The notes beneath the pieces are model-generated. The model saw only the letters and a list, made by a program, of their open reading frames with translations, did no database searches and had not been told where the DNA came from. A DNA stretch of 31,525 bases from JAJYVH01 sp964548595 (GTDB lineage: Archaea > Micrarchaeota > Micrarchaeia > Micrarchaeales > CABMGC01), in NCBI GenBank assembly GCA_964548595.1, contig CAZJQO010000040.1:1-31525 (forward strand). The letters are read 5' to 3'. Positions 14,126-23,004 of the stretch are shown here, in pieces (the first letter of the stretch is position 1; every line of letters starts with the position of its first letter). The translations under genes were made by a program, and so were the position numbers.

Positions 14126-14992
14126 CTAGCGTGCAGTCCTGTCAAACCTCTTCAGCACCCTTGGTATGTACTCGACGACATCGCTAGCGAGTATGTGGTA
14201 GCCCTTCTCCCTGTAGAGCAAGTCGCCGATCCTGGCGTGGAGGTATGCGCCGGCAACTGCTGACACGAAGGCGTTGCCGTTCAGTGTTAGGTAGCCGCCG
14301 ATTATGCCCGACAGGACATCACCGGTGCCCATCGTGGCGAGGGCAGCTGTCCTGGGCTCAACGAGCTTCACGCTGCGCCCGTCCGTTACTATGGAAACGT
14401 GGCCATTGAGCAGCACGACGCAGTCCAGCCTGGCAGCGAGCCTCTTCGCTGCCTCTATGCGCATGCCCCTGTCGATTAGCGGGGCCTTGCTCAGTCTTCG
14501 GAACTCGTGGTCGTTTGGGGTGAGCACCACGCCCATGCCCAGCTTTCTGTGCAGGGAAGCGACAGTGAGTATGGCGTCGGCGTCTATCACCATGCGCCTG
14601 CCCAGCTTCAGGCAGTAGGCGATAAGCCTGGCAAGCGTCCGGACAGTAGCCCGGGACCTTCCAAGGCCGGGGCCGAGCACTATGCAGTCGGCACGCTTGG
14701 CTTCGCTCTCAAGTGCGCCGAGATCCCTATTGTTAACGTTATCGCCGCTCAGCGGCCTGACGATAAGATTGGGAGAGAGCTTGCGAACAGGAGAGAGTAT
14801 GCTCTTCGGCACGCAGGTTATTGCGTAACCGGTACCTGTGCGCAGGGCAGCAAGGGTAAGATAAGCGGCATTGGAGACCAGCACAGGCGCGCCGTGGAAG
14901 CGCGCGCTGCCTCCGATTATCAGGATGCGGCCGTTGGAGCGCTTGTCAGAGCGCAGCTTGCGAGGAGCTGATGCAAGGCGCAGGTCCTTCAT
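14126..14992 (-). CDS. nnrD: ADP-dependent NAD(P)H-hydrate dehydratase (YjeF C-terminal family)
   Basis: This enzyme repairs hydrated NAD(P)H with ADP or ATP and has a ribokinase-like fold. Signatures are GRILIIGGSARFHGAPVL, LGPGLGRS and the phosphate-binding GTGDVLSGIIGGYL. The NnrE epimerase domain, often fused at the N-terminus, is absent. The open frame extends to 15211, but its first 66 residues do not look like this family. A TATA-like box on the minus strand (15025-15030) would start transcription near 15002, so ATG 14992 (MKDLRLASAPRK) is preferred; ATG 15013 is the alternative. A decayed copy of its 3' end lies at 11749-11820. Confidence 0.9.
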   Translation of the reverse strand: MKDLRLASAPRKLRSDKRSNGRILIIGGSARFHGAPVLVSNAAYLTLAALRTGTGYAITCVPKSILSPVRKLSPNLIVRPLSGDNVNNRDLGALESEAKRADCIVLGPGLGRSRATVRTLARLIAYCLKLGRRMVIDADAILTVASLHRKLGMGVVLTPNDHEFRRLSKAPLIDRGMRIEAAKRLAARLDCVVLLNGHVSIVTDGRSVKLVEPRTAALATMGTGDVLSGIIGGYLTLNGNAFVSAVAGAYLHARIGDLLYREKGYHILASDVVEYIPRVLKRFDRTAR

Positions 14993-15182
14993 GCCAGCGG
15001 TGCCGACTCTCATGGAATCGGTGGTATATAGAAGGGAAAGCTTTTGTTTGCTGTGTAGCGGTTCGGGTAATGGAATGAGAGCGGATGCAAGAGCCAGCAG
15101 TTCAACTGCGCAACAAATAAAAATCATTATGGTATAATGGAAATGGCACTGAGATGCGCGTGCGCGGCGAAGGGGATAGCCT

Positions 15183-15812
15183 GTGACCTTTGCGGTCGCA
15201 AACAACAGCATCCAGAGTCTAAGTCAGATACCTCGACGATATGAGCCACATCTATATTCAAGATGTGTGGAGGACGAGCTGGCACTAAAGGTTGTTGAAA
15301 GGGATGGTATAAGGTTCAACTCCAGTTTCGAGAGCAGCGTGGCGGCAAACCTCCAGCTTCTCCAAATATCATTCGCCTTCGCCAAGATAAAATTTCATAT
15401 AAAAATAGACGGCAAAGAATTCACATATACGCCTGACTTCGACTTGGGCATAGCGTACGAGGGCAAGCGGGTGCTTATAGAAGTGCACGGCGCCAGGTAC
15501 ATGGATGGTCATTTTCTTGACAAAATGCATGAATTTATGCAGACTCCCGAAGCCAAGAAACACCACACTGTGCTCATAACAAACAAATATCCTGGCAAGC
15601 CCAACAGATTGGAGATAGCTCTGAACCGCTACGACTATGAAAAAGACGACATATGCGACAGCCTCCTTTATGTACCCTATAATCAGAGACTGCATCTGCA
15701 ACTAAGTTTGAAGACCGAGAAGGAAAAATCATTGATCGGTTTCTTGCAAGAGCTGAAAGAGCACAGCAAGCCTATCGGACTGGAAATCTACGGAAACGCA
15801 CTGCGGCACTAG
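15183..15812 (+). CDS. PD-(D/E)XK-like nuclease-fold protein, function unknown
   Basis: The central part resembles a PD-(D/E)XK core: an N-terminal helix with E50 (RFNSSFESSVAANLQLL), then FTYTPDFDLGIA with D85, then RVLIEVHGARY with E100. The usual active-site lysine is replaced by H102 (EVH instead of ExK). A later strand (HTVLITNKYP) would complete the fold. It could be a nuclease with an altered active site or a non-catalytic relative. The start is uncertain: GTG 15183 is the only in-frame start nearby, without a clear promoter. It overlaps the convergent nreA by 4 nt. Confidence 0.55.
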   Translation: MTFAVANNSIQSLSQIPRRYEPHLYSRCVEDELALKVVERDGIRFNSSFESSVAANLQLLQISFAFAKIKFHIKIDGKEFTYTPDFDLGIAYEGKRVLIEVHGARYMDGHFLDKMHEFMQTPEAKKHHTVLITNKYPGKPNRLEIALNRYDYEKDDICDSLLYVPYNQRLHLQLSLKTEKEKSLIGFLQELKEHSKPIGLEIYGNALRH

Positions 15813-17077
15813 GACAGCCTGCGCTGATGCAGCAGGTGCCTGAGCACAGTGCTGTTCCCTATCCAGGTGCTTATCGGTATGTCCATCTTCGTGCCTATGT
15901 ACTCTATCGCGTTCTTCATTCTCTCGAATCTGACGGGCTCCTTCTTCAGCGTCTCGCGTACGTGCTCGCGCACGTTCCAAACCCCTACGGGCATTATGTA
16001 GCCCGAATGTGTTTCCCTGAGCACCACGGCGCTGGCCTGCCTGCCTATCTTGTCAAGATACTCTGATATTGCGAGCCTTGCCGCGTAATAGCAGCCACCT
16101 ATCTCGGCGTATTCCTTCCTGCCGTTGAAGAACTCGCTGCTCGAGAAAATGTAAATCTCCTTGCTGTCCATGTTCCACGTGGTATTGGGGTACCAGGCCT
16201 CGACGAGCTCGTAGCTCCACGAGCCAGGGAACATCAGTACGAGCCAGCGGTTGTCCAGCGCCACGTTGCTGAAGACGCGCACATCCTCTATAGACTCGCT
16301 CTCCTTCACTGGCTCCAGGTTGTGCTTCGAGAGCGTGTCATCAACCGCTGTTATGCTCCACCTTGTCGGTACGAACTTCCTGCTTTTCTTCATCCCCAAA
16401 CCTCCGGATGCAAGCAGCTTCTGTATCCTAGACACCTCGAGACCCTTGCCGTAGAGCTCCACTATGCCGTCCCTGGCAAGCATCGAGGTGTCGAAGTAGG
16501 CCTTTTCCATCTGCCTGTTTGCCTTGGTATTGCCCACGCTCATCTCCTTCATCGGCGCGCTAGGTCCGAATGGCTGGCTGTTGTCGTCGAACTTCACCAT
16601 AAGGTTAGGCTTTCTTGAAAGCTGCATGTCAACGCTCGCATACTTGTCAGCAATCGCAAGCTCCTGCAGCATGCTGCCTATCCTGCTGTTGTCAACGTTC
16701 TGGACGCGCTCCTTCTGCATGCCGCGCACAAGCATAGAGCGTGCCTCTACTATCTCAGGTATGCTCTTGTTTGCCCAGGTTTCCGGCAGGCCCAGCTCGG
16801 AGGTATCGCCGCCGATGGGCGGCACCAGCGGCCCTATGAAAACATTTGGGTAGCCGAACCTGCCCACGAATATGTCAGGCGGCGAGGAGCCGTAAATATC
16901 CTCTTTCTCTATCAGCGAGAGCACCCTGAACTTGTAATAATACTTGAGCATGTGCGGGTCCCTCATGTTGAGGTAAGCGATTGGGGTTCGCCTTACAGAG
17001 AACTCGTTTTCGAGCGCAAAGCCACCCTGATTACGGATGGGCTGCATAGGTATATATTGACTCTTGCAGAATTTCAT
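15809..17077 (-). CDS. nreA: archaeal Nre-family DNA repair protein
   Basis: This matches the Nre (DUF650/651) proteins of archaea, which in haloarchaea act in DNA-damage tolerance with PCNA. The conserved N-terminal block is GSSPPDIFVGRFGYPNVFIGP. The middle contains GKGLEVSRIQKLLASGGLG and KSRKFVPTRWSITAVDDTLS. The C-terminal domain has WYPNTTWN and ETHSGYIMPVGVWNVREHVR. No zinc-finger cysteine cluster is seen at the N-terminus, and no clear PCNA-binding motif at the C-terminal end. ATG 17077 avoids overlap with the divergent peptidase gene; ATG 17047 is also possible. It converges with the PD-(D/E)XK-like gene. Confidence 0.88.
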   Translation of the reverse strand: MKFCKSQYIPMQPIRNQGGFALENEFSVRRTPIAYLNMRDPHMLKYYYKFRVLSLIEKEDIYGSSPPDIFVGRFGYPNVFIGPLVPPIGGDTSELGLPETWANKSIPEIVEARSMLVRGMQKERVQNVDNSRIGSMLQELAIADKYASVDMQLSRKPNLMVKFDDNSQPFGPSAPMKEMSVGNTKANRQMEKAYFDTSMLARDGIVELYGKGLEVSRIQKLLASGGLGMKKSRKFVPTRWSITAVDDTLSKHNLEPVKESESIEDVRVFSNVALDNRWLVLMFPGSWSYELVEAWYPNTTWNMDSKEIYIFSSSEFFNGRKEYAEIGGCYYAARLAISEYLDKIGRQASAVVLRETHSGYIMPVGVWNVREHVRETLKKEPVRFERMKNAIEYIGTKMDIPISTWIGNSTVLRHLLHQRRLS

Positions 17078-17088
17078 GACGTGTAGCA

Positions 17089-18177
17089 ATGTCAGCAAAA
17101 ACAAGCGAAAGCTGGCACAGGAAGAGGCTTGATGGCATCTTCTCCAGGCTTAAAGGAGCAGACGCGCTGCTGATAGCCAACGCGAGCAGCGAGGACCCAA
17201 ATTTCCTTTACCTTACCGGATTCAAGAGCGGCCTGTTCGAAGATTCATTTATTGTCGCTACCCCAAAACGTATGCGCCTGATAACAACTGCGCTGGAATA
17301 CGGTACTGCCATGGATCAGGCGTGGCCGGGCCTGCAAATCAGCGCGGTGAGCAGCTGGAAGGAGATATGGCAGCTGCTCCACAGGCTACTCAAGGGCAAG
17401 AGGATCGGAATCAACATGTCGTTTGTTCCGGCCAGCTTCTACATCAGGCTGAAAAAGGAATCTGGCGCGAGATTGCTTGTAGACGCTAGCGCAGCCTTTT
17501 CTCAAGCAAGGCAGGTGAAGGGCAAGGAAGAGATAAGGGCCATGAAGAAGGCCGTTAGCATAACAAAACAGACGATGGTTCTGTTGCCCAGATATTTCAG
17601 AGCCGGCATGACAGAACTGCAGTTGGCTGCCAGGTTTGACTTCCTGCAGATGGGGCTTGGCGCAAGCTCTACCTCGTTCAACACCATAGTCTGCTTCGGC
17701 AGCAACGCAGCCGAGCCACACCACGCATCTGGCAACAGGAAATTGAGGAAAGGCGACATAGTGCTTATAGATGCAGGCGGCAAGTTTTCAAACTACTGCT
17801 CAGACATTACAAGAACATTCGTGTTTGGCAAGAAGGCAAATCCAAGGCAGGCGCGGATGATAGGCACGGTTGCAAAGGCGCAGAAACTGGCAATAGGCAT
17901 GATCAGGCGTGGCGTGAACGGCAAGAACGTGCACTTTGCTGCAAAGGCGTTCATAGATTCTGCGGAGAGGGGCATATACAAAGACAGGTTCATACACAGC
18001 CTGGGGCATTCGATAGGAATAGATGTGCACGATGGTCTTGGCCTGGGTCCCCAAGATAATATACTTAAGGCTGGCATGGTAGTCAGCGTAGAGCCAGGCA
18101 TATACGTTCCCGGTTTCGGAGGCGCAAGGATAGAGGACGACGTGCTTGTAACAGAGAATGGATGCGAAGTGCTTTAA
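17089..18177 (+). CDS. pepQ: Xaa-Pro dipeptidase/aminopeptidase, M24 family
   Basis: This two-metal peptidase removes residues next to proline. The C-terminal pita-bread domain shows all five metal ligands: D228 and D239 (DAGGKFSNYCSDITR), H307 (HSLGHSIGID), E335 (SVEPGIYV) and E349 (ARIEDDVLV). The N-terminal creatinase-like domain (residues about 1-140) includes NFLYLTGF. Length (362 aa) fits PepQ-type enzymes. ATG 17089 lies about 36 nt after a TATATAT box (17050-17056). It is divergent from nreA and followed by a tRNA gene. Confidence 0.93.
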   Translation: MSAKTSESWHRKRLDGIFSRLKGADALLIANASSEDPNFLYLTGFKSGLFEDSFIVATPKRMRLITTALEYGTAMDQAWPGLQISAVSSWKEIWQLLHRLLKGKRIGINMSFVPASFYIRLKKESGARLLVDASAAFSQARQVKGKEEIRAMKKAVSITKQTMVLLPRYFRAGMTELQLAARFDFLQMGLGASSTSFNTIVCFGSNAAEPHHASGNRKLRKGDIVLIDAGGKFSNYCSDITRTFVFGKKANPRQARMIGTVAKAQKLAIGMIRRGVNGKNVHFAAKAFIDSAERGIYKDRFIHSLGHSIGIDVHDGLGLGPQDNILKAGMVVSVEPGIYVPGFGGARIEDDVLVTENGCEVL

Positions 18178-18226
18178 CTCTTCTGAACGGGAAATAACAC
18201 ACCCTTCAGGAATGGAAGTGTGTCAC

Positions 18227-18299
18227 GGGGAGTTCTGCTAGCTTGGTAGGCTACCACCCTCGGGCGGTGGTGACCTGGGTTCAAATCCCAGACTCCCCG
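18227..18299 (+). tRNA. tRNA-Pro (CGG anticodon)
   Basis: The acceptor stem is GGGGAGT (18227-18233) with ACTCCCC (18292-18298), discriminator G at 18299. The anticodon arm is CCACC, loop CTCGGGC, GGTGG, giving anticodon CGG and G37, as expected for proline. The T arm is CTGGG TTCAAAT CCCAG. The D arm has the invariant GG and A14 but one mismatched pair (10:25). There is no intron and CCA is not encoded. Confidence 0.93.
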
Positions 18300-18347
18300 T
18301 TCGTGTTAGGGGGTTGCATACGGAATACCGGGCGACATGACGCAGGC

Positions 18348-19289
18348 TTATTTGTCGCTGTGTTTTTTCTTGTCCGCAGGTTGATGCAAGACGCCCGGCT
18401 TACCCATCACGTCCTCGATGCCCGCTATGCCGAAAGGTATGGGCATGCTCAGCCCCGTTGTCTCGGTAGGTATGAATACCATGATGTTCTTTCCGTTTAT
18501 GCTTACTTCGTACATCATGTTTAGCGCCCTAAGCTTCAAGGCCAGCGGATCCCTTTCGTATTTGCCGGCTGCCTCGAGCATCTTGTCAGCAGCAAGGGAT
18601 TCGCTCTCGGCCAGTATGACCCTGGCCTGCTTCTCCCTGTCCGATGTGGCTACTCTTGCCATTGCGTTCTGCAGCTCTCCAGGTATAGTAACGTCCCTTA
18701 TCTCAACCGATATCGCCTCTATCCCCCAGTTGACAACCCTGTCTTCTATGAGCTTCTGTATATCGGCGCCTATTATGTCCCTGCCAGCGAGCATCTGCGC
18801 CAGCATGCTCTTTCCTATCACATCCCGCATGGCTGTCTGCGAAGCAAGCAGCACCGATTCGTAATAGGACTGCACGTTCAGTACTGCCTTCTCCGGGTCC
18901 TTCACCTGCAGGAAAAGTATTGCGTCTACATCAACGGGCACGTTGTCCTTTGTGAGCGTTTTCTCGGCCCTGAATGCTGTGCTCAGCACCCTGACATCCA
19001 GCATTATCGGTGTGTGCTCCACTATGGGTATTATGAAGTACAGGCCGGGGCCGATTATGCCCACGTACTTTCCAAACCTAAGCACAGCCATCCTGTTCCA
19101 CTCGCGCAGGACCCTTACCGAAAGCGACGCGACCACTATGGCTGAGATAACAAAGGCAATGGCAGCACCCGTGGCTCCACCTGCCCTAAATCCCGCTAAA
19201 GCAACGAGAAGCACTATGATGATGTCGATTACTATGGCAACAGCACCAGAGTACATTCTGGCTCCGCCAGTTGCCCTATCCGCTTTCAT
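18348..19289 (-). CDS. slipin/stomatin-like SPFH (band 7) membrane protein
   Basis: A prokaryotic slipin. The N-terminal hydrophobic hairpin covers residues about 14-60 (VAIVIDIIIVLLVALAGF and GAAIAFVISAIVVASLSV). The SPFH domain follows: FGKYVGIIGPGLYFIIPIVE, then TLTKDNVPVDVDAILFLQVKDPEKAVLNV. A helical stretch with AESESLAADKMLEAAGKY comes next. These proteins oligomerise in membranes and often pair with NfeD, which is not seen here. The C-terminus is charged (KKKHSDK). ATG 19289 lies about 26 nt from a TATA-like CTTTAATAG on the minus strand, so it is probably leaderless. Confidence 0.92.
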   Translation of the reverse strand: MKADRATGGARMYSGAVAIVIDIIIVLLVALAGFRAGGATGAAIAFVISAIVVASLSVRVLREWNRMAVLRFGKYVGIIGPGLYFIIPIVEHTPIMLDVRVLSTAFRAEKTLTKDNVPVDVDAILFLQVKDPEKAVLNVQSYYESVLLASQTAMRDVIGKSMLAQMLAGRDIIGADIQKLIEDRVVNWGIEAISVEIRDVTIPGELQNAMARVATSDREKQARVILAESESLAADKMLEAAGKYERDPLALKLRALNMMYEVSINGKNIMVFIPTETTGLSMPIPFGIAGIEDVMGKPGVLHQPADKKKHSDK

Positions 19290-19398
19290 GCTTCCAAGTG
19301 GTTATCTGAGCCTATTAAAGCTTTCCCAAGGGAAACTGCAAGGCTCCCGACATTTACATCTTCTCACCTCGTCAAATCTTGTAGCGCCTCCCCAATGG

Positions 19399-19638
19399 TC
19401 ACAATGCATATTTTATCAGGTACGCGATAAGGCACTAGAACACGCGCATCGCAACCTTCTTCATCCCGGCAAACCTGTTGCGCGACAGCCCGAACGTCTC
19501 CTTCAACCTAGAGAAAGCACTCTCTATCGCCCAGTGTTTCCAGTATTCCCTGTACTTCGGAACCTCTGATTCGCGGAAACCCCTTCCATTCCACGCAATC
19601 ACAGGGGTTATCCCGCCATCGCAGAGTTCCTGCGGGGG
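19399..19638 (-). pseudogene. C-terminal remnant of a DDE (IS4/IS5-like) transposase
   Basis: The minus strand reads LCDGGITPVIAWNGRGFRES, then KYREYWKHWAIESAFSRLKE and TFGLSRNRFAGMKKVAMRVF. After a TAG (19435-19437) it continues CLIAYLIKYAL to TGA 19399-19401. The AIExxFxRLKxxFGLxRxR pattern, with the catalytic Glu of the DDE triad, is typical of DDE transposase C-termini. A stop (19639-19641) cuts the N-terminal side, so the first two catalytic Asp regions are missing. An inverted repeat (ACAGGGGTT 19601-19609, AACCCCTGT 19660-19668) lies at this edge. It fills the gap between the slipin and the ABC operon; nothing else is seen in 19290-19755. Confidence 0.75.
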
Positions 19639-19755
19639 TTACCGCCGAAGAGAAAAACCAACCCCTGTGGGTAGGGATCGGATTAACGATGGCAAGAAGA
19701 TTATTAATCTGTCAGGTTCCTATTGCCTCTAATCAAAGATGCTAGAGGGACCGAT

Positions 19756-20751
19756 ATGGCAGAGCACGTGATAGAAGCAAGGAGCCTGAGCAAGAGCTTC
19801 AGGACCTACGATATAAAGGGCAAGGGCATCTTCGGTTCTTTCAGGAGAAAGTACTACAACAAGAAGGCGCTCGATGGCGTAAACTTCTCAGTAGACGAGG
19901 GCGAACTAATTGCGCTGCTTGGAAGGAACGGAAGCGGAAAGTCTACGCTGATAAAGATACTGACAGGGATCCTCTTCCCCGACACTGGCAACGTCAGCGT
20001 GCTTGGCTTTGACCCTTGGGAGGATAGGATCAGGTTCGCGGAGCACATAGGTGTGGTGCTCGGGGCGCATGGCCAGCTTTTCTGGAACCTGCCCGCACTT
20101 GATACCTTCGAGTTCATGCGCAAGATATATCATGTGCCGAAAACGGACTATGAACGCAGGCTGAACACATTCCTCGACGCGCTTGACATAAGGGACGTGT
20201 ACAAGAGGCAGGTGCGCACGCTCTCTCTCGGAGAGCAGATGAAGTGCAACTTCGTCGCCTCGGTGCTCCACAGACCCAGAGTTGTTTTCCTAGACGAGCC
20301 CACGATAGGCGTGGACCTTCTCTCGAAGGCAGCGCTCACAAAGACTATAATGGAGATGAACAAGAAGGAGAACACGACTTTCATATTAACAACCCACATA
20401 GTTGAAGATATTGCCATAGCGAAGAGGATAATGATACTAAACAAGGGCAGGTTCGTGTTCGATGGGAGCAGGGAGAAATTAGAGGGCCTGTTTGGGGAAA
20501 AGGTGAGGATAGACCTGCGAATGACTACAAACGTGCCAGGTGTCTACGGCAGGTACGGCAAAATAATCGAACGCGGCCATAACTATGTCAAGCTCGATGT
20601 GAGTAAGAAGACGCTCAAGAAACCCGAGTTCATCAGGCTACTGTCAAGCAGGGACGTAGTGGATTACAGGGTTTCTGAGATAGGGCTTTCAAACATACTC
20701 TCGCGGCTCTACACGTCCATGGAGAGAAAATCCAAAACCGTAGGTGAATGA
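19756..20751 (+). CDS. ABC-2 type transporter ATPase (COG4586-like)
   Basis: This is the nucleotide-binding subunit of an exporter-type ABC system. Walker A is GRNGSGKST (residues 56-64), Walker B is VVFLDE (176-181), and the switch His is H214 (LTTHIVED). The signature reads LSLGEQ (156-161), not LSGGQ, as usual in this subfamily. The N-terminal segment GIFGSFRRKYYNKKALDGV and GFDPWEDRIRFAEHIGVVLG also match the COG4586 type. ATG 19756 follows the ribosome-binding-like GAGGGA; TTG 19723 is the alternative. Two permease genes follow with overlap or no gap, forming a complete transporter. The substrate is unknown. Confidence 0.9.
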   Translation: MAEHVIEARSLSKSFRTYDIKGKGIFGSFRRKYYNKKALDGVNFSVDEGELIALLGRNGSGKSTLIKILTGILFPDTGNVSVLGFDPWEDRIRFAEHIGVVLGAHGQLFWNLPALDTFEFMRKIYHVPKTDYERRLNTFLDALDIRDVYKRQVRTLSLGEQMKCNFVASVLHRPRVVFLDEPTIGVDLLSKAALTKTIMEMNKKENTTFILTTHIVEDIAIAKRIMILNKGRFVFDGSREKLEGLFGEKVRIDLRMTTNVPGVYGRYGKIIERGHNYVKLDVSKKTLKKPEFIRLLSSRDVVDYRVSEIGLSNILSRLYTSMERKSKTVGE

Positions 20752-20752
20752 A

Positions 20753-21553
20753 GTGCTGAGAAGCGTTGGGGAGGCTGCAGCACTTATAGGCATAGGCATC
20801 AAGAACGAGCTTGCATACAAGCTCGACTATCTCTTCTCATTCGGCTTCAGGATAGTTTTTGCACTGCTAATGCTCTTCGTTTGGTCAGCAATCTATTTTG
20901 CTTCCAGCACGCAGAGCATATCCGGAATCTCGCTCCAACAGATGTATGCGTACTACTTCCTTGCAGGAGTGATGTATCTGATAATAACCACCAAGATAGA
21001 CGTGCAGCTTCAGAGCGATATCACAAACGGCAGTGTCACTGTAGCTTTCACCAGGCCCATAAACTACGCATTTCAGCTTTTCTTCAACTCCTTCGCATCT
21101 GACCTGCTCTACATGCTGAGCAGCATACCTTTGTTCATCATCGCCACGTTTTTCGTGACGCTCAGCATAAATCAAACAACGCTCGTTATTCTTGCCATCG
21201 AGATACTAATAGGCTACGTGCTTGCGAATCTCATTGGTTTCATGATAGGCTCGCTTGCTGTGTACATGACTCAGATATGGGGGGTGATGTCTGTGACATG
21301 GAGTCTAGAATTTCTGCTCGCCGGCGGTATCATGCCGCTAAGCCTATTCCCACCGCCAATAAGCAATATTTTATCACTTCTTCCATTCCAGATGCTCATC
21401 TACACTCCGGTTTCCACGCTTCTAGGAACAATCACGAGCACAGAAGCGATCAGCGAGATAATAGTGAGCGCCGCCTGGGCTGCCATCTTCTTCATGGTTG
21501 CTATAACGGTGTGGCATAGATTAAGAAAAGGACTGACATCAGCAGGTGGTTGA
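20753..21553 (+). CDS. ABC-2 transporter permease, subunit 1 (COG4587-like)
   Basis: An integral membrane protein with about six hydrophobic helices, for example FRIVFALLMLFVWSAIYFA, YLIITTKIDVQLQSDITNG (amphipathic), and the last pair ending WAAIFFMVAITVWHRLRKG. The segment SVTVAFTRPINYAFQLF is typical of this permease group. GTG 20753 follows GGTGA at good spacing; GTG 20744, overlapping the ATPase stop, is the alternative. Together with the next gene it forms the heterodimeric channel of the ABC exporter. Confidence 0.88.
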   Translation: MLRSVGEAAALIGIGIKNELAYKLDYLFSFGFRIVFALLMLFVWSAIYFASSTQSISGISLQQMYAYYFLAGVMYLIITTKIDVQLQSDITNGSVTVAFTRPINYAFQLFFNSFASDLLYMLSSIPLFIIATFFVTLSINQTTLVILAIEILIGYVLANLIGFMIGSLAVYMTQIWGVMSVTWSLEFLLAGGIMPLSLFPPPISNILSLLPFQMLIYTPVSTLLGTITSTEAISEIIVSAAWAAIFFMVAITVWHRLRKGLTSAGG

Positions 21554-22345
21554 GTGAACACCGTATACAGAAACATAGAGTACTTCTTCATCTGCCAGCT
21601 CTACTCCCTCAAGAGCCTCTTCGCCTATAGGTTTCAGGGAATGGTGTGGCTCTTCTACAGCGTGATTTCCGTGGTCAATGCATTCGTAGCAATAACCGTA
21701 ATTTACAACATTTCCACAGGCATAACCGGCTGGAACTACTACCAGCTGCTTCTCCTTGCGGCGGCAACAAGCATGGCGATGGGAGTGTCAGCAATTTTTA
21801 CATCGAGTGGCTGGGAAATGATATGGCACATGAGGCACGGAACCATCGATCCATATCTGGCGAAACCATACACGACATTGGCAATAATGCTATCCAACTT
21901 CGGTGACGCTTCGCAGCTTTCGGCAATAGGTGGCGGACTACTAATGTTTGCATACGCCGCGTTCTCTCTTCAGATAAGCCTAGCATCCCTTCTGGTCTTC
22001 GCTGCGATGTTTGCCCTCGGACTCGGCGCCTTCGTGATGTTCATCATGATGATCACAATAGCAGCATATCACCTTTTCAAGAGCGGGCAGTTCATGGACC
22101 AGATCAACAACATACTCATGAACGCGGGCAGGTATCCTCTCAAGGTGTACACGCCGATTGGGCAGCTTATCTTCTCTGTGCTACTTCCGATAGGCGTCGC
22201 TTCCTACTATCCATCTACCGTCATACTCAATGAAGCGTCGCCGGTCGGGTTTGTGGAGGTGGTCATCATAGCGGTCGTACTCTTCTGGGTTTCGCACAGG
22301 CTGTTCTACGCTCTGATGAAGCGCTACACAAGCGGAGGCGGATGA
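21554..22345 (+). CDS. ABC-2 transporter permease, subunit 2 (COG3694-like)
   Basis: The second permease, 263 aa with about six membrane helices. A conserved loop is GWEMIWHMRHGTIDPYLAKP, where the R-x-G-x-ID-x-L-x-KP pattern is characteristic of this permease type. GTG 21554 starts directly after the TGA of the first permease, with GGTGG upstream, so translation is probably coupled. It ends the three-gene operon. The next gene has its own TATA-like box. Confidence 0.88.
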   Translation: MNTVYRNIEYFFICQLYSLKSLFAYRFQGMVWLFYSVISVVNAFVAITVIYNISTGITGWNYYQLLLLAAATSMAMGVSAIFTSSGWEMIWHMRHGTIDPYLAKPYTTLAIMLSNFGDASQLSAIGGGLLMFAYAAFSLQISLASLLVFAAMFALGLGAFVMFIMMITIAAYHLFKSGQFMDQINNILMNAGRYPLKVYTPIGQLIFSVLLPIGVASYYPSTVILNEASPVGFVEVVIIAVVLFWVSHRLFYALMKRYTSGGG

Positions 22346-22440
22346 GCCCCGAGCAGCAAAGAGAATGGTGCATTCAAAACGGCCGGTGATAAAACCGACA
22401 TCTTGCAAAGAGATTTAAATTGCAGAATTCATATACCTGT

Positions 22441-23004
22441 GTGGAGGCAATAAATACTGAGAGCAAGCCCGGGAGCCATACTGGGATCAAGATCGGGAGC
22501 CATAAGGTTAACCCTCTGCTCGCTATGGCGGCGGTAGTGATAGTAGTAGTGGCTATAGCTGCAGGATACATCTACCTGGTCCCTCAGACGGTCGGGAACG
22601 GCGACACGATTAACGTGAGCTATACTGGCAGCTTCGTAAACGGCACCGAGTTCGGCTCCAATGTCGGCGGTACGCCGTTGCAGTTCGTGGTGGGTTCTAA
22701 CCAGATAATTCAGGGATTCAGCCAGGCGGTTATAGGCATGAGCGTAAACCAGCAGAAGACGGTCACAATACCTGAAAACGAGGCATATGGTCCTATAAAC
22801 CCGGCGCTGTTTTTGTCTGTTCCTGCAAACGCATTTTCAAACTCTACGATTAAGGTGGGGGAGGTGGTCACCGACAGAGCTACCGGGGAGAGGGGCATCA
22901 TTTCAGCGTTTAACGCTACGAATGTGACAATAAACTTCAACTCTCCGCTTGCCGGCAACACACTGGTCTTCACGATCAAGGTGCTTTCGATACTGAAGGG
23001 ATGA
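22441..23004 (+). CDS. membrane-anchored FKBP-type peptidyl-prolyl isomerase
   Basis: An N-terminal cytoplasmic tail is followed by one membrane helix (NPLLAMAAVVIVVVAIAAGY) and an outward-facing FKBP domain: GDTINVSYTGSFVNGTEF, VVGSNQIIQGFSQAVIGMSV and ENEAYGPI. An insert-in-flap-like segment ends with NFNSPLAGNTLVFTIKVLSI. Several N-x-T/S sites fit an exported glycoprotein. It probably helps folding of surface proteins. GTG 22441 is chosen because a TATA-like ATTTAAAT (22411-22418) lies about 26 nt upstream. A T-rich run (23103-23108) downstream may end transcription. Confidence 0.88.
   Translation: MEAINTESKPGSHTGIKIGSHKVNPLLAMAAVVIVVVAIAAGYIYLVPQTVGNGDTINVSYTGSFVNGTEFGSNVGGTPLQFVVGSNQIIQGFSQAVIGMSVNQQKTVTIPENEAYGPINPALFLSVPANAFSNSTIKVGEVVTDRATGERGIISAFNATNVTINFNSPLAGNTLVFTIKVLSILKG

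Noticed and set aside
15143..15244. Short frame MALRCACAAKGIACDLCGRK with cysteine pairs upstream of the PD-(D/E)XK-like gene
   Set aside because: It has only 33 codons and overlaps the better-supported frame; the cysteine pattern is suggestive but too short to support.
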